Assembly: GCA_944385895.1 (NCBI GenBank)
Contig: CALWYZ010000007.1
Location: 50,122 to 114,121, forward strand
Source: an uncultured Clostridia bacterium
GTDB lineage: Bacteria > Bacillota > Clostridia > Oscillospirales > QAKW01
DNA: 64,000 nucleotides
Reading direction: 5' to 3'
The position numbers and the translations under genes are program-made. Below are positions 1 through 10,426 of the stretch, piece after piece (the first letter of the stretch is position 1; the number at the start of each line of letters is the position of its first letter). The notes under the pieces were generated by a model. It was not told the origin of the DNA, did not search any database, and was given only the letters and a program-made list of their open reading frames with translations.

Positions 1-2200
1 TGAATGAAAATCTTCCCGAAGTATAACCGCGCGCCTTTGCTCCGTTAGTTGAGGCAAATAAATCCCTAATATCAGTAAATACAGACGTATATGTTGCAGG
101 ATTTGAGCGAGGAGTTCTGCCGATAGGCGACTGGTCTATGTTTATCACCTTGTCCAGATACTCCATTCCGTCTATTCCGTCACTTTTCCCGGGCACCGTT
201 CTTGCACGATTCAAATCACGTGCTAAGGTCTTGTATAGAATTGAATTTATCAGCGAAGACTTGCCGCTTCCCGACACACCGGTAACGCAGGTCATGACTC
301 CCAACGGGATTTTTACGTCTATATTCTTGAGATTATTCTCCTTTGCTCCTTTGATTGTTATAAAGTTCCCGTTTCCGCAGCGGCGTTTGTCAGGCACCTC
401 AATTTTCTTTTTCCCTGAAAGATACTGTCCGGTCACCGATTCCTTGCAGGCTATAATATCCTCTGCGCTGCCCTGAGCTACTACATATCCACCGTGTATT
501 CCGGCACCCGGTCCTATATCGACAATATAATCCGCGGCAAGCATTGTATCCTCATCGTGTTCAACAACTATAAGAGTATTTCCCAAATCCCTCAGCATTT
601 TTAAAGTATTTATGAGTTTATCATTATCACGCTGGTGCAGTCCTATTGACGGCTCGTCCAAAATATATAAAACTCCCGTAAGACAAGATCCTATTTGAGT
701 TGCCAGTCTTATTCTCTGGCTTTCTCCGCCTGATAGAGTTCCTGCGCTGCGTGACAGAGTCAAATAATCAAGCCCTACGTTTTTGAGAAATTCAAGTCTG
801 TTTTTTATCTCTTTTATAACTCTGCGCGCTATTGTTTCGTCCTTTTGGCTGAGTTTAAGGCTGTCAAAGTAATCAAGCAGCTTTACAACAGACATGTCTG
901 TTATTTCACTTATATTCTTATCTCCTACTGTAACCGCAAGAACATCTGGACGCAGTCTTCTGCCCTTGCACGCGGGACAATCGCTCTCACGCATCAGCGC
1001 TTCAATTTCACGGCGCATAAAGTCACTGGTCGTCTCTTTGAAACGGCGCTCCAAATTAGGTATCACTCCCTCGTATGCGCTCTCATAGTTTACGCTTCCA
1101 AAGGATGAATTACGCTGCATTTTTATCTTCTGTCCGCCGTTGCCGTAAAGAATTATATCAAGTATCTGCTTGGGCAGTTTGCACACGGGAGTGTCAAGTG
1201 AAAATTTATAATGCTTTGCAAGCGCGCTGAAATACATTTTGGCAACACTGTCGCCGAAAGGCGAGTTCCAGCCCGACGCTTTTATAGCTCCCTCATTTAT
1301 TGATTTTGTTTTGTCGGGTATAACAAGATCCAGATCAAGCTTTAAAAGATATCCCAGTCCGTCACACTCAGGACACGCACCGAAAGGAGCATTAAAGGAA
1401 AACATACGAGGGTTTAACTCCTCTATTGAAAAATCATGATCGGGACAGCTGTAATTTTGAGAAAAAAGCATCTCTTCTCCGTCGATAACCTGTGCTATAA
1501 CAAGCCCTTTTGCATTATGAAGCGCAGTCTCTACCGAATCTGTAAGCCGTCTGCGCACACCGTCTTTTATGACAAGCCTGTCTACTACTATCTCAATATT
1601 ATGTTTTTTATTTTTCTCAAGCGGTATCTTTTCCATTAAATCGTACATGATACCGTCTACACGGACCCTTACAAACCCCGATTTTGACGCATCCTCAAAC
1701 AGCTTTGTATATTCGCCCTTGCGGTTGCGCACAACAGGTGCAAGAATACTCAGCTTTGTACCCTCGGGCAACGTTAATATTTTATCAACGATCTGATCCA
1801 CAGTCTGCTGTGAGATCTCCCTGCCGCAAACAGGGCAGTGAGGTTTGCCAACCCTTGCAAACAACAGTCTGAGATAGTCATATATCTCAGTAACGGTACC
1901 TACAGTAGAACGGGGATTTTTAGAAGTGGTCTTCTGATCTATGGATATAGCCGGTGACAATCCGTCAATCTCATCTACATCCGGTTTTTCCATTTGTCCC
2001 AAAAACATGCGGGCATAGGACGAAAGACTTTCCACATATCTGCGCTGACCTTCAGCATATATCGTATCAAACGCTAAAGACGACTTGCCGCTGCCGGAAA
2101 GTCCGGTAAAAACTATAAGCTTGTCCCTTGGAATCGTAAGATCGATATTTTTAAGGTTATGTGTTTTCGCGCCTTTTATTTTTATATAATTATTTGCCAT
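1..2200 (-). CDS. uvrA: UvrA excinuclease ABC subunit A (3' end cut by window edge)
   Basis: UvrA is the DNA-damage-recognition ATPase of nucleotide excision repair; it loads UvrB. I translated it from the reverse strand: ATG at 2200, open to base 1, giving the first 733 of about 940 residues. Visible are the first Walker A (GLSGSGKSS, residues 33-41), the [11 protein letters not shown]alker B, the signature [12 protein letters not shown], the CPACKGRRL zinc motif and the second Walker A (GVSGSGKSS). The second signature lies beyond the edge. The first zinc site reads CPDH...CPEC, with His where many homologues have Cys. The start lies inside the end of uvrB (11-base overlap), so the two are co-transcribed and probably coupled. 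Identity is certain; only the C-terminus is missing. Confidence 0.97.
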   Translation of the reverse strand, partial: MANNYIKIKGAKTHNLKNIDLTIPRDKLIVFTGLSGSGKSSLAFDTIYAEGQRRYVESLSSYARMFLGQMEKPDVDEIDGLSPAISIDQKTTSKNPRSTVGTVTEIYDYLRLLFARVGKPHCPVCGREISQQTVDQIVDKILTLPEGTKLSILAPVVRNRKGEYTKLFEDASKSGFVRVRVDGIMYDLMEKIPLEKNKKHNIEIVVDRLVIKDGVRRRLTDSVETALHNAKGLVIAQVIDGEEMLFSQNYSCPDHDFSIEELNPRMFSFNAPFGACPECDGLGYLLKLDLDLVIPDKTKSINEGAIKASGWNSPFGDSVAKMYFSALAKHYKFSLDTPVCKLPKQILDIILYGNGGQKIKMQRNSSFGSVNYESAYEGVIPNLERRFKETTSDFMRREIEALMRESDCPACKGRRLRPDVLAVTVGDKNISEITDMSVVKLLDYFDSLKLSQKDETIARRVIKEIKNRLEFLKNVGLDYLTLSRSAGTLSGGESQRIRLATQIGSCLTGVLYILDEPSIGLHQRDNDKLINTLKMLRDLGNTLIVVEHDEDTMLAADYIVDIGPGAGIHGGYVVAQGSAEDIIACKESVTGQYLSGKKKIEVPDKRRCGNGNFITIKGAKENNLKNIDVKIPLGVMTCVTGVSGSGKSSLINSILYKTLARDLNRARTVPGKSDGIDGMEYLDKVINIDQSPIGRTPRSNPATYTSVFTDIRDLFASTNGAKARGYTSGRFSF

Positions 2201-4160
2201 TGGTCTTTTCTCCCCGAAGTTTTGCTATTTTATCACGCATCATAGCCGCATACTCAAATTCAAGCAAACGAGCCGCCTCACGCATTTGCTTTGTATACTC
2301 TGCTATCATTCTTTCCCGGTCCTTGGCTGAAAGCTTTTTACCATTATCAGGCAGCTGTTCTGTTTTGGATATTTCGAGTACGGAACGTACATCTTTTTTT
2401 ATCGATTTGGGGGTGATACCGTGCTGCTTATTGTACTCATCCTGAATTTTACGGCGGCGGTTTGTCTCCTCAATAGCGCGTTCCATTGATTCTGTAACAT
2501 GGTCTGCGTACATTATTACCTCTCCGTGCTCATTTCTTGCGGCACGGCCGATAGTCTGTATAAGAGATGTCTCAGATCTAAGAAATCCTTCTTTGTCCGC
2601 GTCAAGTATTGCAACAAGAGACACCTCAGGTATATCCAAACCCTCTCTTAGAAGATTTATACCGACCAAAACGTCAAACTCACCCGTTCTCAGATCCCGC
2701 ACAAGCTCCATACGCTCGATAGTGTCAACATCATGATGCATATATCTGACTTTAACACCCATGCCCTCAATATATGATGTAAGATCCTCTGCCATACGCT
2801 TTGTAAGAGTAGTAATAAGCACCCGCTCGTTCAAATCCGCACGTTTGCGTATTTCCGACAGCAGATCGTCCATCTGGCCTTCAACCGGCTTTACCGTTAT
2901 AAGCGGATCAAGCAGGCCGGTCGGTCTTATTACCTGCTGTGCAATATTCCCGCTGCGCTCCGTTTCAAATTTGGCGGGAGTCGCGCTTACATACAGAACC
3001 TTATCCAGCTTTGTCAAGAACTCATCAAAATTCAGAGGACGATTGTCAAAGGCGCTGGGAAGCCGGAAGCCGTAACGCACAAGACTTTCCTTGCGTGACC
3101 GGTCTCCCCCGTACATACCCCTTACCTGAGGTATTGTAACATGTGACTCGTCGATTATCATCAAAAAATCTTTCGGAAACAGATCGAACAGCGTATACGG
3201 CGTACTTCCGGGAGCACGATTACTGAAAATGCGCGAATAATTTTCTATTCCGGAACAAAATCCCAGCTCTTTTAGCATTTCTATATCATATAAAGTCCGC
3301 TGTTCTATACGCTGAGCCTCTATAAGCATATTGTTGTCGTTAAAGTATTTTATGCGCTCTGTAAGCTCGGCTTTTATCTCCTTGACTGCTCTGTCAATTC
3401 TGTCAGCGGATGTAACATAATGCGACGCAGGATAAATTGCGACATGTGAAAGTACCGCTATAAGCTCACCCGTGATATGATTTATTTCGCTGATACGTTC
3501 TATTTCATCATCAAAAAATTCAACGCGTATGACCTTGTCAGAAGACGCGGCCGGAAATATTTCAAGCACATCTCCGCGCACACGGAACTTGTTGCGGGAA
3601 AAATCTATATCATTTCGCTCATAACGTATCGAAACAAGCTGCGCTATAACCTCATCACGGTCTTTTTTCATACCGGGGCGAAGGGAAATAACAAGACTCT
3701 TATATTCCTCCGGATCACCCAGGCTGTAAATACATGAAACGGACGATACTATAATAGTATCCGGGCGCTCAAGTACCGAGAAAGTTGCGCTGTGGCGCAG
3801 CTTATCGATCTCATCATTGATTGAGCTGTCCTTTTCTATATAGGTATCGGACGCGGCTATATATGCCTCCGGCTGATAATAATCATAATAGGACACAAAA
3901 TATTCAACCGCATTTTCAGGAAAAAATTCCTTAAGTTCCGAACAAAGCTGCGCGGCAAGTGTTTTATTATGAGCCAGCACAAGCGTAGGGCGCTGGACTC
4001 TTTCAATCACGTTAGCCATTGTGAAGGTTTTGCCCGAACCGGTAACGCCTAAAAGCGTCTGCTCCTTTATACCGTTTTCAATACCACGCACTATCGATTC
4101 TATCGCCTGCGGCTGATCGCCCGTTGGCTTATATGGCGACACTAATTTAAAACGAGCCAA
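2190..4160 (-). CDS. uvrB: UvrB excinuclease ABC subunit B
   Basis: UvrB is the helicase-like damage-verification subunit of nucleotide excision repair. At 656 residues it has the normal family length. Visible are Walker A GVTGSGKT (38-45), the damage-probing beta-hairpin [10 protein letters not shown] (91-100), a DESH box, helicase motifs with QTIGRAARN, and a C-terminal UVR motif (about 617-650) that contacts UvrA and UvrC. The ATG is preceded by AAAGGAGG at good spacing. It is the first gene of a uvrB-uvrA pair. I saw no Firmicute LexA box (GAAC-N4-GTTC) in the 350 bases upstream, so SOS control is not evident. Confidence 0.98.
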   Translation of the reverse strand: MARFKLVSPYKPTGDQPQAIESIVRGIENGIKEQTLLGVTGSGKTFTMANVIERVQRPTLVLAHNKTLAAQLCSELKEFFPENAVEYFVSYYDYYQPEAYIAASDTYIEKDSSINDEIDKLRHSATFSVLERPDTIIVSSVSCIYSLGDPEEYKSLVISLRPGMKKDRDEVIAQLVSIRYERNDIDFSRNKFRVRGDVLEIFPAASSDKVIRVEFFDDEIERISEINHITGELIAVLSHVAIYPASHYVTSADRIDRAVKEIKAELTERIKYFNDNNMLIEAQRIEQRTLYDIEMLKELGFCSGIENYSRIFSNRAPGSTPYTLFDLFPKDFLMIIDESHVTIPQVRGMYGGDRSRKESLVRYGFRLPSAFDNRPLNFDEFLTKLDKVLYVSATPAKFETERSGNIAQQVIRPTGLLDPLITVKPVEGQMDDLLSEIRKRADLNERVLITTLTKRMAEDLTSYIEGMGVKVRYMHHDVDTIERMELVRDLRTGEFDVLVGINLLREGLDIPEVSLVAILDADKEGFLRSETSLIQTIGRAARNEHGEVIMYADHVTESMERAIEETNRRRKIQDEYNKQHGITPKSIKKDVRSVLEISKTEQLPDNGKKLSAKDRERMIAEYTKQMREAARLLEFEYAAMMRDKIAKLRGEKTNGK

Positions 4161-4300
4161 TGCTAAACCTCCTTTCTTACATTACAAAAGTCAAACATTT
4201 AAACTGACAATATTCAAAAATCTCATGTCTGATTGTATAATTAAATCACTATATTATTACGATTACGTCATATTCAGTTTTGTGTGCTGAAAGTAAAAAA

Positions 4301-4332
4301 GTATAATATAATTCTCTAAAACTATATTATAC
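4301..4332. repeat. Inverted repeat upstream of uvrB
   Basis: GTATAATATA (4301-4310) is repeated in inverse as TATATTATAC (4323-4332), with a 12-base spacer. Each arm contains a TATAAT-like hexamer, so the element could be two back-to-back -10 boxes or an operator. It is AT-rich, so chance is possible. Confidence 0.35.
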
Positions 4333-4350
4333 CATAAAGCTTATTAAATT

Positions 4351-4397
4351 AAAAGAGAAAGACCAAACTTATATTAAAAAATTTGGCCGTCTCTTTT
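4351..4397 (-). terminator. Terminator hairpin downstream of GH127 gene
   Basis: AAAAGAGA (4351-4358) pairs with TCTCTTTT (4390-4397), with further imperfect pairing inside. On the minus strand it follows the GH127 gene and runs into a T-rich tail. Confidence 0.55.
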
Positions 4398-4435
4398 ATC
4401 ATGAATATTTAATCACGTCAAAATTCAATATATGC

Positions 4436-4471
4436 GCATACCGCCGGTATTCATCAAAACCGACGGTATGC
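4436..4471. terminator. Strong stem-loop after GH127 gene
   Basis: GCATACCGCCGGT (4436-4448) pairs with ACCGACGGTATGC (4459-4471), 12 of 13 pairs. It lacks a clear U-tail, so it may be a 3'-end protecting hairpin rather than the terminator itself, which is probably the hairpin at 4351-4397. Confidence 0.45.
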
Positions 4472-4515
4472 ATTATTAATTGCAGCAATTTAAAACTATG
4501 CTGCCGAGGTTTGTT

Positions 4516-6333
4516 TTACTGTTTTCTTAAAAGCCATACCTGCATTTCCGTTTGTCCTCGATTTGCAAAGGCATGATAAGGAATAAGCGTCAGCGGTATC
4601 TTTTCATAGTCATCACCGGCCTCATAGTATAATTCATTTGTTTGTCTTGGACGGTATGCATATGTCTCAATAAGAGGAAGTGGAAATTCTCCGTCCTTCA
4701 ATTCATACGGCATATTCAAATCCACAAGAACGCTTTTAATATCAGCGCCGTTATCTATCCCTTCGGCACAGTAAACCACGGGGCCTCGCATTACAGCAAC
4801 CCTTCCGGCATCGGAATGAACGCGGCGGTTAGCGGCAATAAACCTTACCGGCATTTCAAAATCGACACTTATTTCAGCATGCCCGTCTGCAACGATAAAA
4901 GCGTATCCGTTTTTTATGACATATTCACGGTTTATGCTGAATTTCTTACACCAGCCGGGGATCCGCAATGCTATATACTTTTTTTCAGTATCGCATATTA
5001 TAGTTACTTTTCCGTCCTTTGGATATTCGGTTTTTTGTTCTATCCTTAGAGTATTTGTTTGGGCTTTCGAGTCTACATACTGATGAATGTATACCGTATC
5101 CCTGTCAACACCATAGAAATAACCCGCAACAGATGCGACAAAACGCAGAATATTAGGAGGGCAGCAAGAGCATCCAAATACTTCCAGCCTCTGCGTTATC
5201 GGAAAGCGCAATTTATGTTTAGTAGATGTATCTACATCATTGAAATCAGGATCAATTTCCAACGGGTTTTCATAAAAAAATGATTTGCCGTCTAATGAGA
5301 CGCCCGACATTATACCGTTATACATTGTTTTTTCAACTATATCGGCATATTTTGATTCAGGACCGAATACAAGCATTCGGTTTGCAAACATTGCAAGAGA
5401 AATCGCAGCGCAGGTTTCGGCATATGCAGTTCTGTTAGGCAAGTCATAGTCAATTGTAAAAGATTCGCCTATATATGACGATCCTACCCCGCCGGTAATA
5501 TACATACGCTTGTTTACAATATTATCAAAGAATCGCTCACACGCTTTTTTCAGTGCCTGATCATTGTATTGCGCCGCTACGTCTGCCGCGCCGCACATAA
5601 GATACAGAGCACGTACACAATGTCCTTGTGCAGTACTGCGCTGACTTATCGGCATATCATCCTGATTATAGTTTTCATTGACAGATTTAATATAGATGCT
5701 CTCTTCAGGATGCTTTCCGTGTTCGTCTATGAAATACTTTGCAAGATCCGCGTATCGTTTGATACCTGTTGCCATATACAGACGCATTAAGGCAAGTTCG
5801 ATTTCAGGATGTCCCGGTGTTGTAAAGGCGGCACTTTTTTGCTCTTTAAATACCTTTTCAATATAATCTGCATATTTGCACATTGCTTTTAAAAACCTGT
5901 CTTTTCCGGTGATTTCATAATAAGCTATGGCCGCTTCGATCAAATGTCCTGCGCAGTAAAGCTCATGACAATCCCTGTAGCAAAATTTTTTATCCTTGTC
6001 GGTCACAAGAAAATGACTGTTAAAATACCCGTTTTCATCACTGTTTTCAATTATATTGTCAATTGCATCCTCAATTATCTGTTCAATATATTTATCGCAC
6101 TTGGTATTTTGTATGTATACAGCGCCCTCAATCCACTTTGCAACATCCGAGTCCCAATAAATATGGGGCATATTAGGCTCAGACTCTTTCCACTCACACT
6201 TAAGTGCATCAAATCTGTGAGTTTCTTTGAAACGATCATATACAGACCTGAGTGTAGTATTGCTGTTTATTTCCTGTCTTGTTTTCCAATAACCACCGGT
6301 AATTTTAACATTAGAAAACTTAATATCCTGCAT
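4516..6333 (-). CDS. GH127-family beta-L-arabinofuranosidase (DUF1680 type)
   Basis: Predicted cytoplasmic glycosidase releasing beta-L-arabinofuranose from plant glycoprotein or arabinan oligosaccharides. The fold is an (alpha/alpha)6 barrel with a Zn-cysteine active site as in Bifidobacterium HypBA1. The key residues are visible: YAETCAA (Glu306, Cys308) and the GCSCCPPN motif (Cys390, Cys391, one of them the likely nucleophile). There is no signal peptide, so it acts on imported sugars. An upstream GTG at 6345 would add four residues, but the AAGGTGG site is 8 bases from the ATG at 6333, which I chose (605 aa). It stands alone, with no transporter beside it. GH127 family is secure; exact substrate is inferred. 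Confidence 0.85.
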   Translation of the reverse strand: MQDIKFSNVKITGGYWKTRQEINSNTTLRSVYDRFKETHRFDALKCEWKESEPNMPHIYWDSDVAKWIEGAVYIQNTKCDKYIEQIIEDAIDNIIENSDENGYFNSHFLVTDKDKKFCYRDCHELYCAGHLIEAAIAYYEITGKDRFLKAMCKYADYIEKVFKEQKSAAFTTPGHPEIELALMRLYMATGIKRYADLAKYFIDEHGKHPEESIYIKSVNENYNQDDMPISQRSTAQGHCVRALYLMCGAADVAAQYNDQALKKACERFFDNIVNKRMYITGGVGSSYIGESFTIDYDLPNRTAYAETCAAISLAMFANRMLVFGPESKYADIVEKTMYNGIMSGVSLDGKSFFYENPLEIDPDFNDVDTSTKHKLRFPITQRLEVFGCSCCPPNILRFVASVAGYFYGVDRDTVYIHQYVDSKAQTNTLRIEQKTEYPKDGKVTIICDTEKKYIALRIPGWCKKFSINREYVIKNGYAFIVADGHAEISVDFEMPVRFIAANRRVHSDAGRVAVMRGPVVYCAEGIDNGADIKSVLVDLNMPYELKDGEFPLPLIETYAYRPRQTNELYYEAGDDYEKIPLTLIPYHAFANRGQTEMQVWLLRKQ

Positions 6334-6535
6334 ATCCGTCACCACCTTTTTACGTTGATTATTTAGCGCAATTATAATCTAATATATTTTTTCAATATGA
6401 CAAAGCATAAATATACTAAAATCAAATCTCACAAACTTTAGAGAGGTAATGATGCCGCCGCATTCAATACAATTTTATAAAAATACCAATCGTAAACAGT
6501 GTCAAGCCTTAATATAAAAAATATTTTTTAATACA

Positions 6536-6567
6536 AAAACGGCGCAAACTAAAGTCTGTGCCGTTTT
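6536..6567 (-). terminator. Terminator after SipW-type protein gene
   Basis: AAAACGGC (6536-6543) pairs with GCCGTTTT (6560-6567). On the minus strand it is about 40 bases past the stop of the gene ending at 6607 and is followed by a T-rich stretch. Confidence 0.7.
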
Positions 6568-6606
6568 GCATATTCTAAGAATATTAGATTTTAAATGATA
6601 TAAAAA

Positions 6607-8166
6607 CTAACTGAATAATACAGTCGTACCGTCGACAATTAACGTACAATCCAATACCTTGACGTCATCGCCTGTCGGGTCAAGAAGCTTATCTTCAATA
6701 TTTTCTGCTGTAACAGCAACACCGTCATAATTACAGCCGTTAAAAATGTAGGTCAGATCTGCCGCGCCCGCACCGATTTTAAAATCACTCTTGAAGGTGC
6801 ATTTGTCCCATGTAGTATCTGCATAAGGACGCAGGAAATTATATGAGCTGTTACCTTTACTGAATTCCGTATTTACAAAGCTTGCCGACTTGATAAAACC
6901 GTAAGAGGTCCAGCCATGAAGCTTAGAATCGCAAACCTCGATCTCCAGGTTCTGACTGTTTGAACTGTTTACATTAAAGGTATAAATGCCCGTAATTTCA
7001 CAGTTGTCGATAACAACTTTACCGTTTGTACCGTCAACTATATAAAGTGAACGAGCATTGGATGTCAGCGTTGAATTAGAGATGGTCAAAGTGTCGTCTT
7101 GGCCAAAGCTGCTGCCGGTAACAAGGACAGGGCTGGCACCGCTATAGGAAGTAATTGACACATTGTCAAGAACCGTGCCCCCCTCTTTGACAACAACTAC
7201 ACCCGCGAAGTTATCGTTTTCTATATTGAAGTTAGGCAGAATCGATGCGTTAGAGATAGTTACACCGGGCTGATCGATAACAAGTCCCATGGTTTTACCG
7301 CCGGAATTCGTTTCCGGAACGGTAATCTTTGTCTCTCCAATGCCATTTCCTGTCAAGGTTACGCCTTCAGGGATTTTAGTCTCATCGGGCAGCGTAAAAC
7401 TGCCGGGACTCAGAAGTATAGTATCCCCAGAAACGGCTTGATTAATAACCTCTGCCAGTTCATCGCTGTCAGCTACAGGATATGTCGCACCGGCGTCATA
7501 CTTTTCACTTCCAAAGCCATCTTTTTCAACAGTGTCCTGTGTAGCAAGGATAGTCACATCTGACCTGAAGCTCTTGTTCATATAGTCGTTATTTGCTTCC
7601 TCATACATGCCGTAAACGAGGATAAAGCGAACGGTTTGGCCGTTATTGGCCAGTGATATCTCCATATCTTTTGCAAATGTTTCAAGTGTATTCATAGGTC
7701 GTTTTATAAACGTACCAGTTATATTGCCGTTTGAATCCACCTGAATAAAGTCAAACCACAGTGCGTTCATAAGTCCGCTGCTTTTCACGTCAAATCGAAG
7801 CTTGATCTTTGCCGCAAGACTGCCGCCGTTTTTTACCTCAAGAAGTTTTGCACTGGATTTGCCCGGCTCCCAAAGCTGCTCATCAATGATAGGCGGGCAA
7901 TTTTCATCTTTAAGGCTTTGTCCGACGGTCGCAAAATAGAATGCCTTACCGCCGTTGACACCATCGATCTGATATTGCGTTGTACCGGTGTTATCCATAT
8001 CCAACTCATACACAAAGGCGTCAACAGACAGGTTCCCCGCCTTGATGATATTGCCTGTGTTTACAACACTGTCGGTAAACCAAGCAAACGTAGCACCTAT
8101 AAGCATGGTGGCACAGATAAGCAATGAAAGTCCGCTCAACAATAGGGATTTTTGTGTCCTTTTCAT
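6607..8166 (-). CDS. SipW-type signal peptide surface protein with beta-helix tail (1)
   Basis: Exported protein of unknown function, 519 aa. The N-terminus has basic residues, a hydrophobic segment and the sequence GATFAWFTDSVVNTGN, the hallmark of leaders cut by the SipW signal peptidase (TasA/camelysin family). A beta-sandwich-like domain follows (about 40-220). From about 230 to the end it shows short hydrophobic repeats rich in N, S, T and G (for example ISNASILPN, LDNVSITSY, ISNSTLTSN) typical of a right-handed parallel beta-helix. There is no LPXTG motif. Two ATGs are adjacent; I prefer the second, 6 bases from GGAGG. It lies 37 bases after its paralogue, so both are probably one transcript. 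No SipW peptidase gene is in the window. Likely adhesin or matrix component, by inference. Confidence 0.72.
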   Translation of the reverse strand: MKRTQKSLLLSGLSLLICATMLIGATFAWFTDSVVNTGNIIKAGNLSVDAFVYELDMDNTGTTQYQIDGVNGGKAFYFATVGQSLKDENCPPIIDEQLWEPGKSSAKLLEVKNGGSLAAKIKLRFDVKSSGLMNALWFDFIQVDSNGNITGTFIKRPMNTLETFAKDMEISLANNGQTVRFILVYGMYEEANNDYMNKSFRSDVTILATQDTVEKDGFGSEKYDAGATYPVADSDELAEVINQAVSGDTILLSPGSFTLPDETKIPEGVTLTGNGIGETKITVPETNSGGKTMGLVIDQPGVTISNASILPNFNIENDNFAGVVVVKEGGTVLDNVSITSYSGASPVLVTGSSFGQDDTLTISNSTLTSNARSLYIVDGTNGKVVIDNCEITGIYTFNVNSSNSQNLEIEVCDSKLHGWTSYGFIKSASFVNTEFSKGNSSYNFLRPYADTTWDKCTFKSDFKIGAGAADLTYIFNGCNYDGVAVTAENIEDKLLDPTGDDVKVLDCTLIVDGTTVLFS

Positions 8167-8175
8167 CATTTACCT
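8041..8175 (-). repeat. Leader-coding repeat, copy 1 (partner at 9922-10056)
   Basis: The last part of this stretch, covering the ribosome binding site, start codons and SipW-type leader, matches the partner copy with only about 4 differences in roughly 115 bases. The downstream parts of the two genes are unrelated at the DNA level. Confidence 0.8.
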
Positions 8176-8206
8176 CCCGTTTTCTTTAATTATATATCAT
8201 TATTAA

Positions 8207-10042
8207 TTAAAAATTAGTCGTAACATTATCATAAATGCAGTCTTCAAACTCGAATCGATAAAAATAATTGAATATTTCAAGCTGGCTGCCGCTTTCACGA
8301 GTACTATGGAATGTACAACCGATAAGTGTAACAGTTCCCTGATCGTTATAACTCGGATCAATTCCGTTATAAATCAAAGCGTTTCCGCCATTGCCGGCCT
8401 GAGTATCTAATTTGGGGATTTTTACAAATGTTGAGTCTTTAATTATGGAATTGCCGTTACCGTACACATAAAGAGGATAATAATACGCTGCCGTTATAGT
8501 ACAATCCTCTACATATGCAAAAGCATCATCCTCAATTGCCAAACCACCCCTGTCGCCATTGATAGTACAACGGGTAATGTCTGCCGTAGCCTGCTGGGCT
8601 ATTGTAACACAATAGTGTCCGCTATTGATACCGGATCTGTTAGATACAACACAATCTTCCATTACAAGAGTTCCTTTCAAGCATCTAACAGCTGCATTTC
8701 CGCCAGGGAACTCATCTGTAATACTATTTGAAATTTCATTTATAATGGTTCCGTTTTTTAAAGTAAGGTTACCTTCGCTTAGTATAAGATCATAATTAAT
8801 ATTACCATCCGGCAGACGGAGTGTTTTTTTATTTAAGTCCAAAATCACGGAAATTCCTTCGGGAACGATAAGTGCTTGGCTCAGTTCTATGTCTTCAGTC
8901 AGCCTTATTCTGCCGCCTTCATTCAGTGCTGCCTGCAGTGCACTCTCAGTAGACACACATGTGCTGCCGTCCTCATAAACCACTGTAAAAGGACTGAACG
9001 ACGCTGTCTTGAAAGCAACATATCCGGTGTTTGCATCATAATCCGACGCTATTAATGCCGTTTTATGGTATATTTCAACATTGTTAAGGCCCTTGCCGAT
9101 ATACAGATAAACCGGAATTTCAACGCTGTTATTTTCTGCAAGGCCATCGACCGTTATGTCATAGCTTACCGCCAGCTCATTGCTGTCAACGGTAATGCCT
9201 GTCGGTTTAGCGGCCGGCACAACAGTAAGAGTAATCTCCAAAGAACTATCATCGATCGCATCCTTAGGAACCTCTACCTGCATTCCGTTCATGGCAAGAG
9301 TGGTCGTTTCCGCCCAGCCGTCCGCCGGTTTGGATGCTATTGCATTACCGGAAATTACTGCATTCCAGTTGTTATCCGGTGTGCCGTCAGCTGTGGAATC
9401 GTACTGTTTGTTGCCAAATCCATCCTCTTCATATACAGCCTGCATAGCACGTAGTTCTACATCAAAAGCAACACTGCATTTCTGATATGTATTGCCCGCA
9501 GTCTCCTGCATTTTCAACACAATTGAAAATGTTTTTTCTTCGCCCTCGGTGCTCAGTACATCTCCGACTACAAAACCGTCTTTCAGTGAGGAAAGAGTAC
9601 CCAATTTATTTGCATCAGTTAGAGCCGTCGCTCCATCTTCAGCGCCGATCATGTACACGTCCAGGACATCGGCGATGTTTGAAACATTCCCGTCATTTGT
9701 GGCATCGGTATTTACAATATTTGAAAAATATAACTGCCACTTAAGCGCAAGGGACCCGTTGTTGACTACTTTCAAATCCAGTCCGTTAGCATAGCCCGGC
9801 TCCCAGAGCTGGTTTGAAAAAAGCTTGCCCATTTCACCTGCTGTTTCAGGAACATCCTGATATTCGTCCTGTGAATGAAGCGTTCTGTACTGAAAACCGA
9901 CCTTCAGCTCTCCGGATTTAATTGTATTACCTGTGTTTGTAACACTGTCGGTAAACCACGCAAACGTAGCACCTATAAGCATGGTGGCACAGATAAGCAA
10001 TGAAAGTCCGCTCAACAATAGGGATTTTTGTGTACTTTTCAT
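8207..10042 (-). CDS. SipW-type signal peptide surface protein with beta-helix tail (2)
   Basis: Exported protein of unknown function, 611 aa, paralogue of the next gene. Its leader (GATFAWFTDSVTNTGN) is nearly identical to that of the neighbour. A TasA-like beta domain (about 40-215) follows, then a segment rich in beta strands with DITVDGLAENNSVEIPVYLYIG and FSPFTVVYED (about 240-360). From about 365 to the end lies a right-handed parallel beta-helix with repeats such as LTLKNGTI, LVMEDCVV, ITRCTING and VEDCTITAAY. The C-terminus lacks a sorting signal. An extended -10 (TGGTATAAT) lies about 100 bases upstream. Being first, it probably carries the promoter for both genes. Function (surface adhesion or matrix) is inferred from leader and fold only. 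Confidence 0.72.
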   Translation of the reverse strand: MKSTQKSLLLSGLSLLICATMLIGATFAWFTDSVTNTGNTIKSGELKVGFQYRTLHSQDEYQDVPETAGEMGKLFSNQLWEPGYANGLDLKVVNNGSLALKWQLYFSNIVNTDATNDGNVSNIADVLDVYMIGAEDGATALTDANKLGTLSSLKDGFVVGDVLSTEGEEKTFSIVLKMQETAGNTYQKCSVAFDVELRAMQAVYEEDGFGNKQYDSTADGTPDNNWNAVISGNAIASKPADGWAETTTLAMNGMQVEVPKDAIDDSSLEITLTVVPAAKPTGITVDSNELAVSYDITVDGLAENNSVEIPVYLYIGKGLNNVEIYHKTALIASDYDANTGYVAFKTASFSPFTVVYEDGSTCVSTESALQAALNEGGRIRLTEDIELSQALIVPEGISVILDLNKKTLRLPDGNINYDLILSEGNLTLKNGTIINEISNSITDEFPGGNAAVRCLKGTLVMEDCVVSNRSGINSGHYCVTIAQQATADITRCTINGDRGGLAIEDDAFAYVEDCTITAAYYYPLYVYGNGNSIIKDSTFVKIPKLDTQAGNGGNALIYNGIDPSYNDQGTVTLIGCTFHSTRESGSQLEIFNYFYRFEFEDCIYDNVTTNF

Positions 10043-10056
10043 CATTTACCTCCTTA
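9922..10056 (-). repeat. Leader-coding repeat, copy 2 (partner at 8041-8175)
   Basis: Near-identical DNA to the leader region of the downstream paralogue, including synonymous positions and the AGGAGGTAA ribosome binding site. This suggests recent duplication or gene conversion limited to the leader. Confidence 0.8.
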
Positions 10057-10111
10057 AATTTTTATATTTACAATTTAATTTTAAGAGCTGTAATATATTT
10101 AAGTTTAAACC

Positions 10112-10156
10112 AGCAATATTGCTCTGCATTATTGCTAAAAGACAATAATTATACCA
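10112..10156 (-). promoter_or_regulatory. Extended -10 promoter and leader hairpin for the SipW-type pair
   Basis: On the minus strand TGGTATAAT (10148-10156) is an extended -10; no good -35 is seen. It is followed in the leader by AGCAATA/TATTGCT arms (10112-10118 and 10130-10136), which could form a small hairpin in an untranslated leader of about 100 bases. Confidence 0.4.
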
Positions 10157-10275
10157 AGCAAAAAGTCATGATATGTATATAGGTTATTTGCCTGCTTTCC
10201 TTAAAAAAATAAATATATATATACTATATCATATAATTTTCTATAATTCAACTGATTATCCATATTTTGTATAGT

Positions 10276-10309
10276 TAAAAAATACCTTGGATTTAAATCC
10301 AAGGTATTT
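10276..10309 (-). terminator. Perfect palindromic terminator after ECF/pyridoxal kinase genes
   Basis: Bases 10280-10309 form a perfect 30-base palindrome centred on ATTTAAAT. On the minus strand it is followed by a run of T. It ends the pdxK-ECF transcript, whose last stop is at 10427. The rest of the 10043-10426 gap holds the SipW-pair promoter and AT-rich DNA only. Confidence 0.75.
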
Positions 10310-10426
10310 CTATTATGCATGTTAAGGCAGCTGACTGCAATAAGTATTTTTATAAGCAAACGCCTGCTTTAATTGAGTTCTCACAGTAATAACGTCTGTT
10401 TATTCATCAGCGGTGATGACATTCTT

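Noticed and set aside
138..476. Plus-strand frames within 1-2200
   Set aside because: All are shadows of uvrA, which is open on the minus strand through the window edge.
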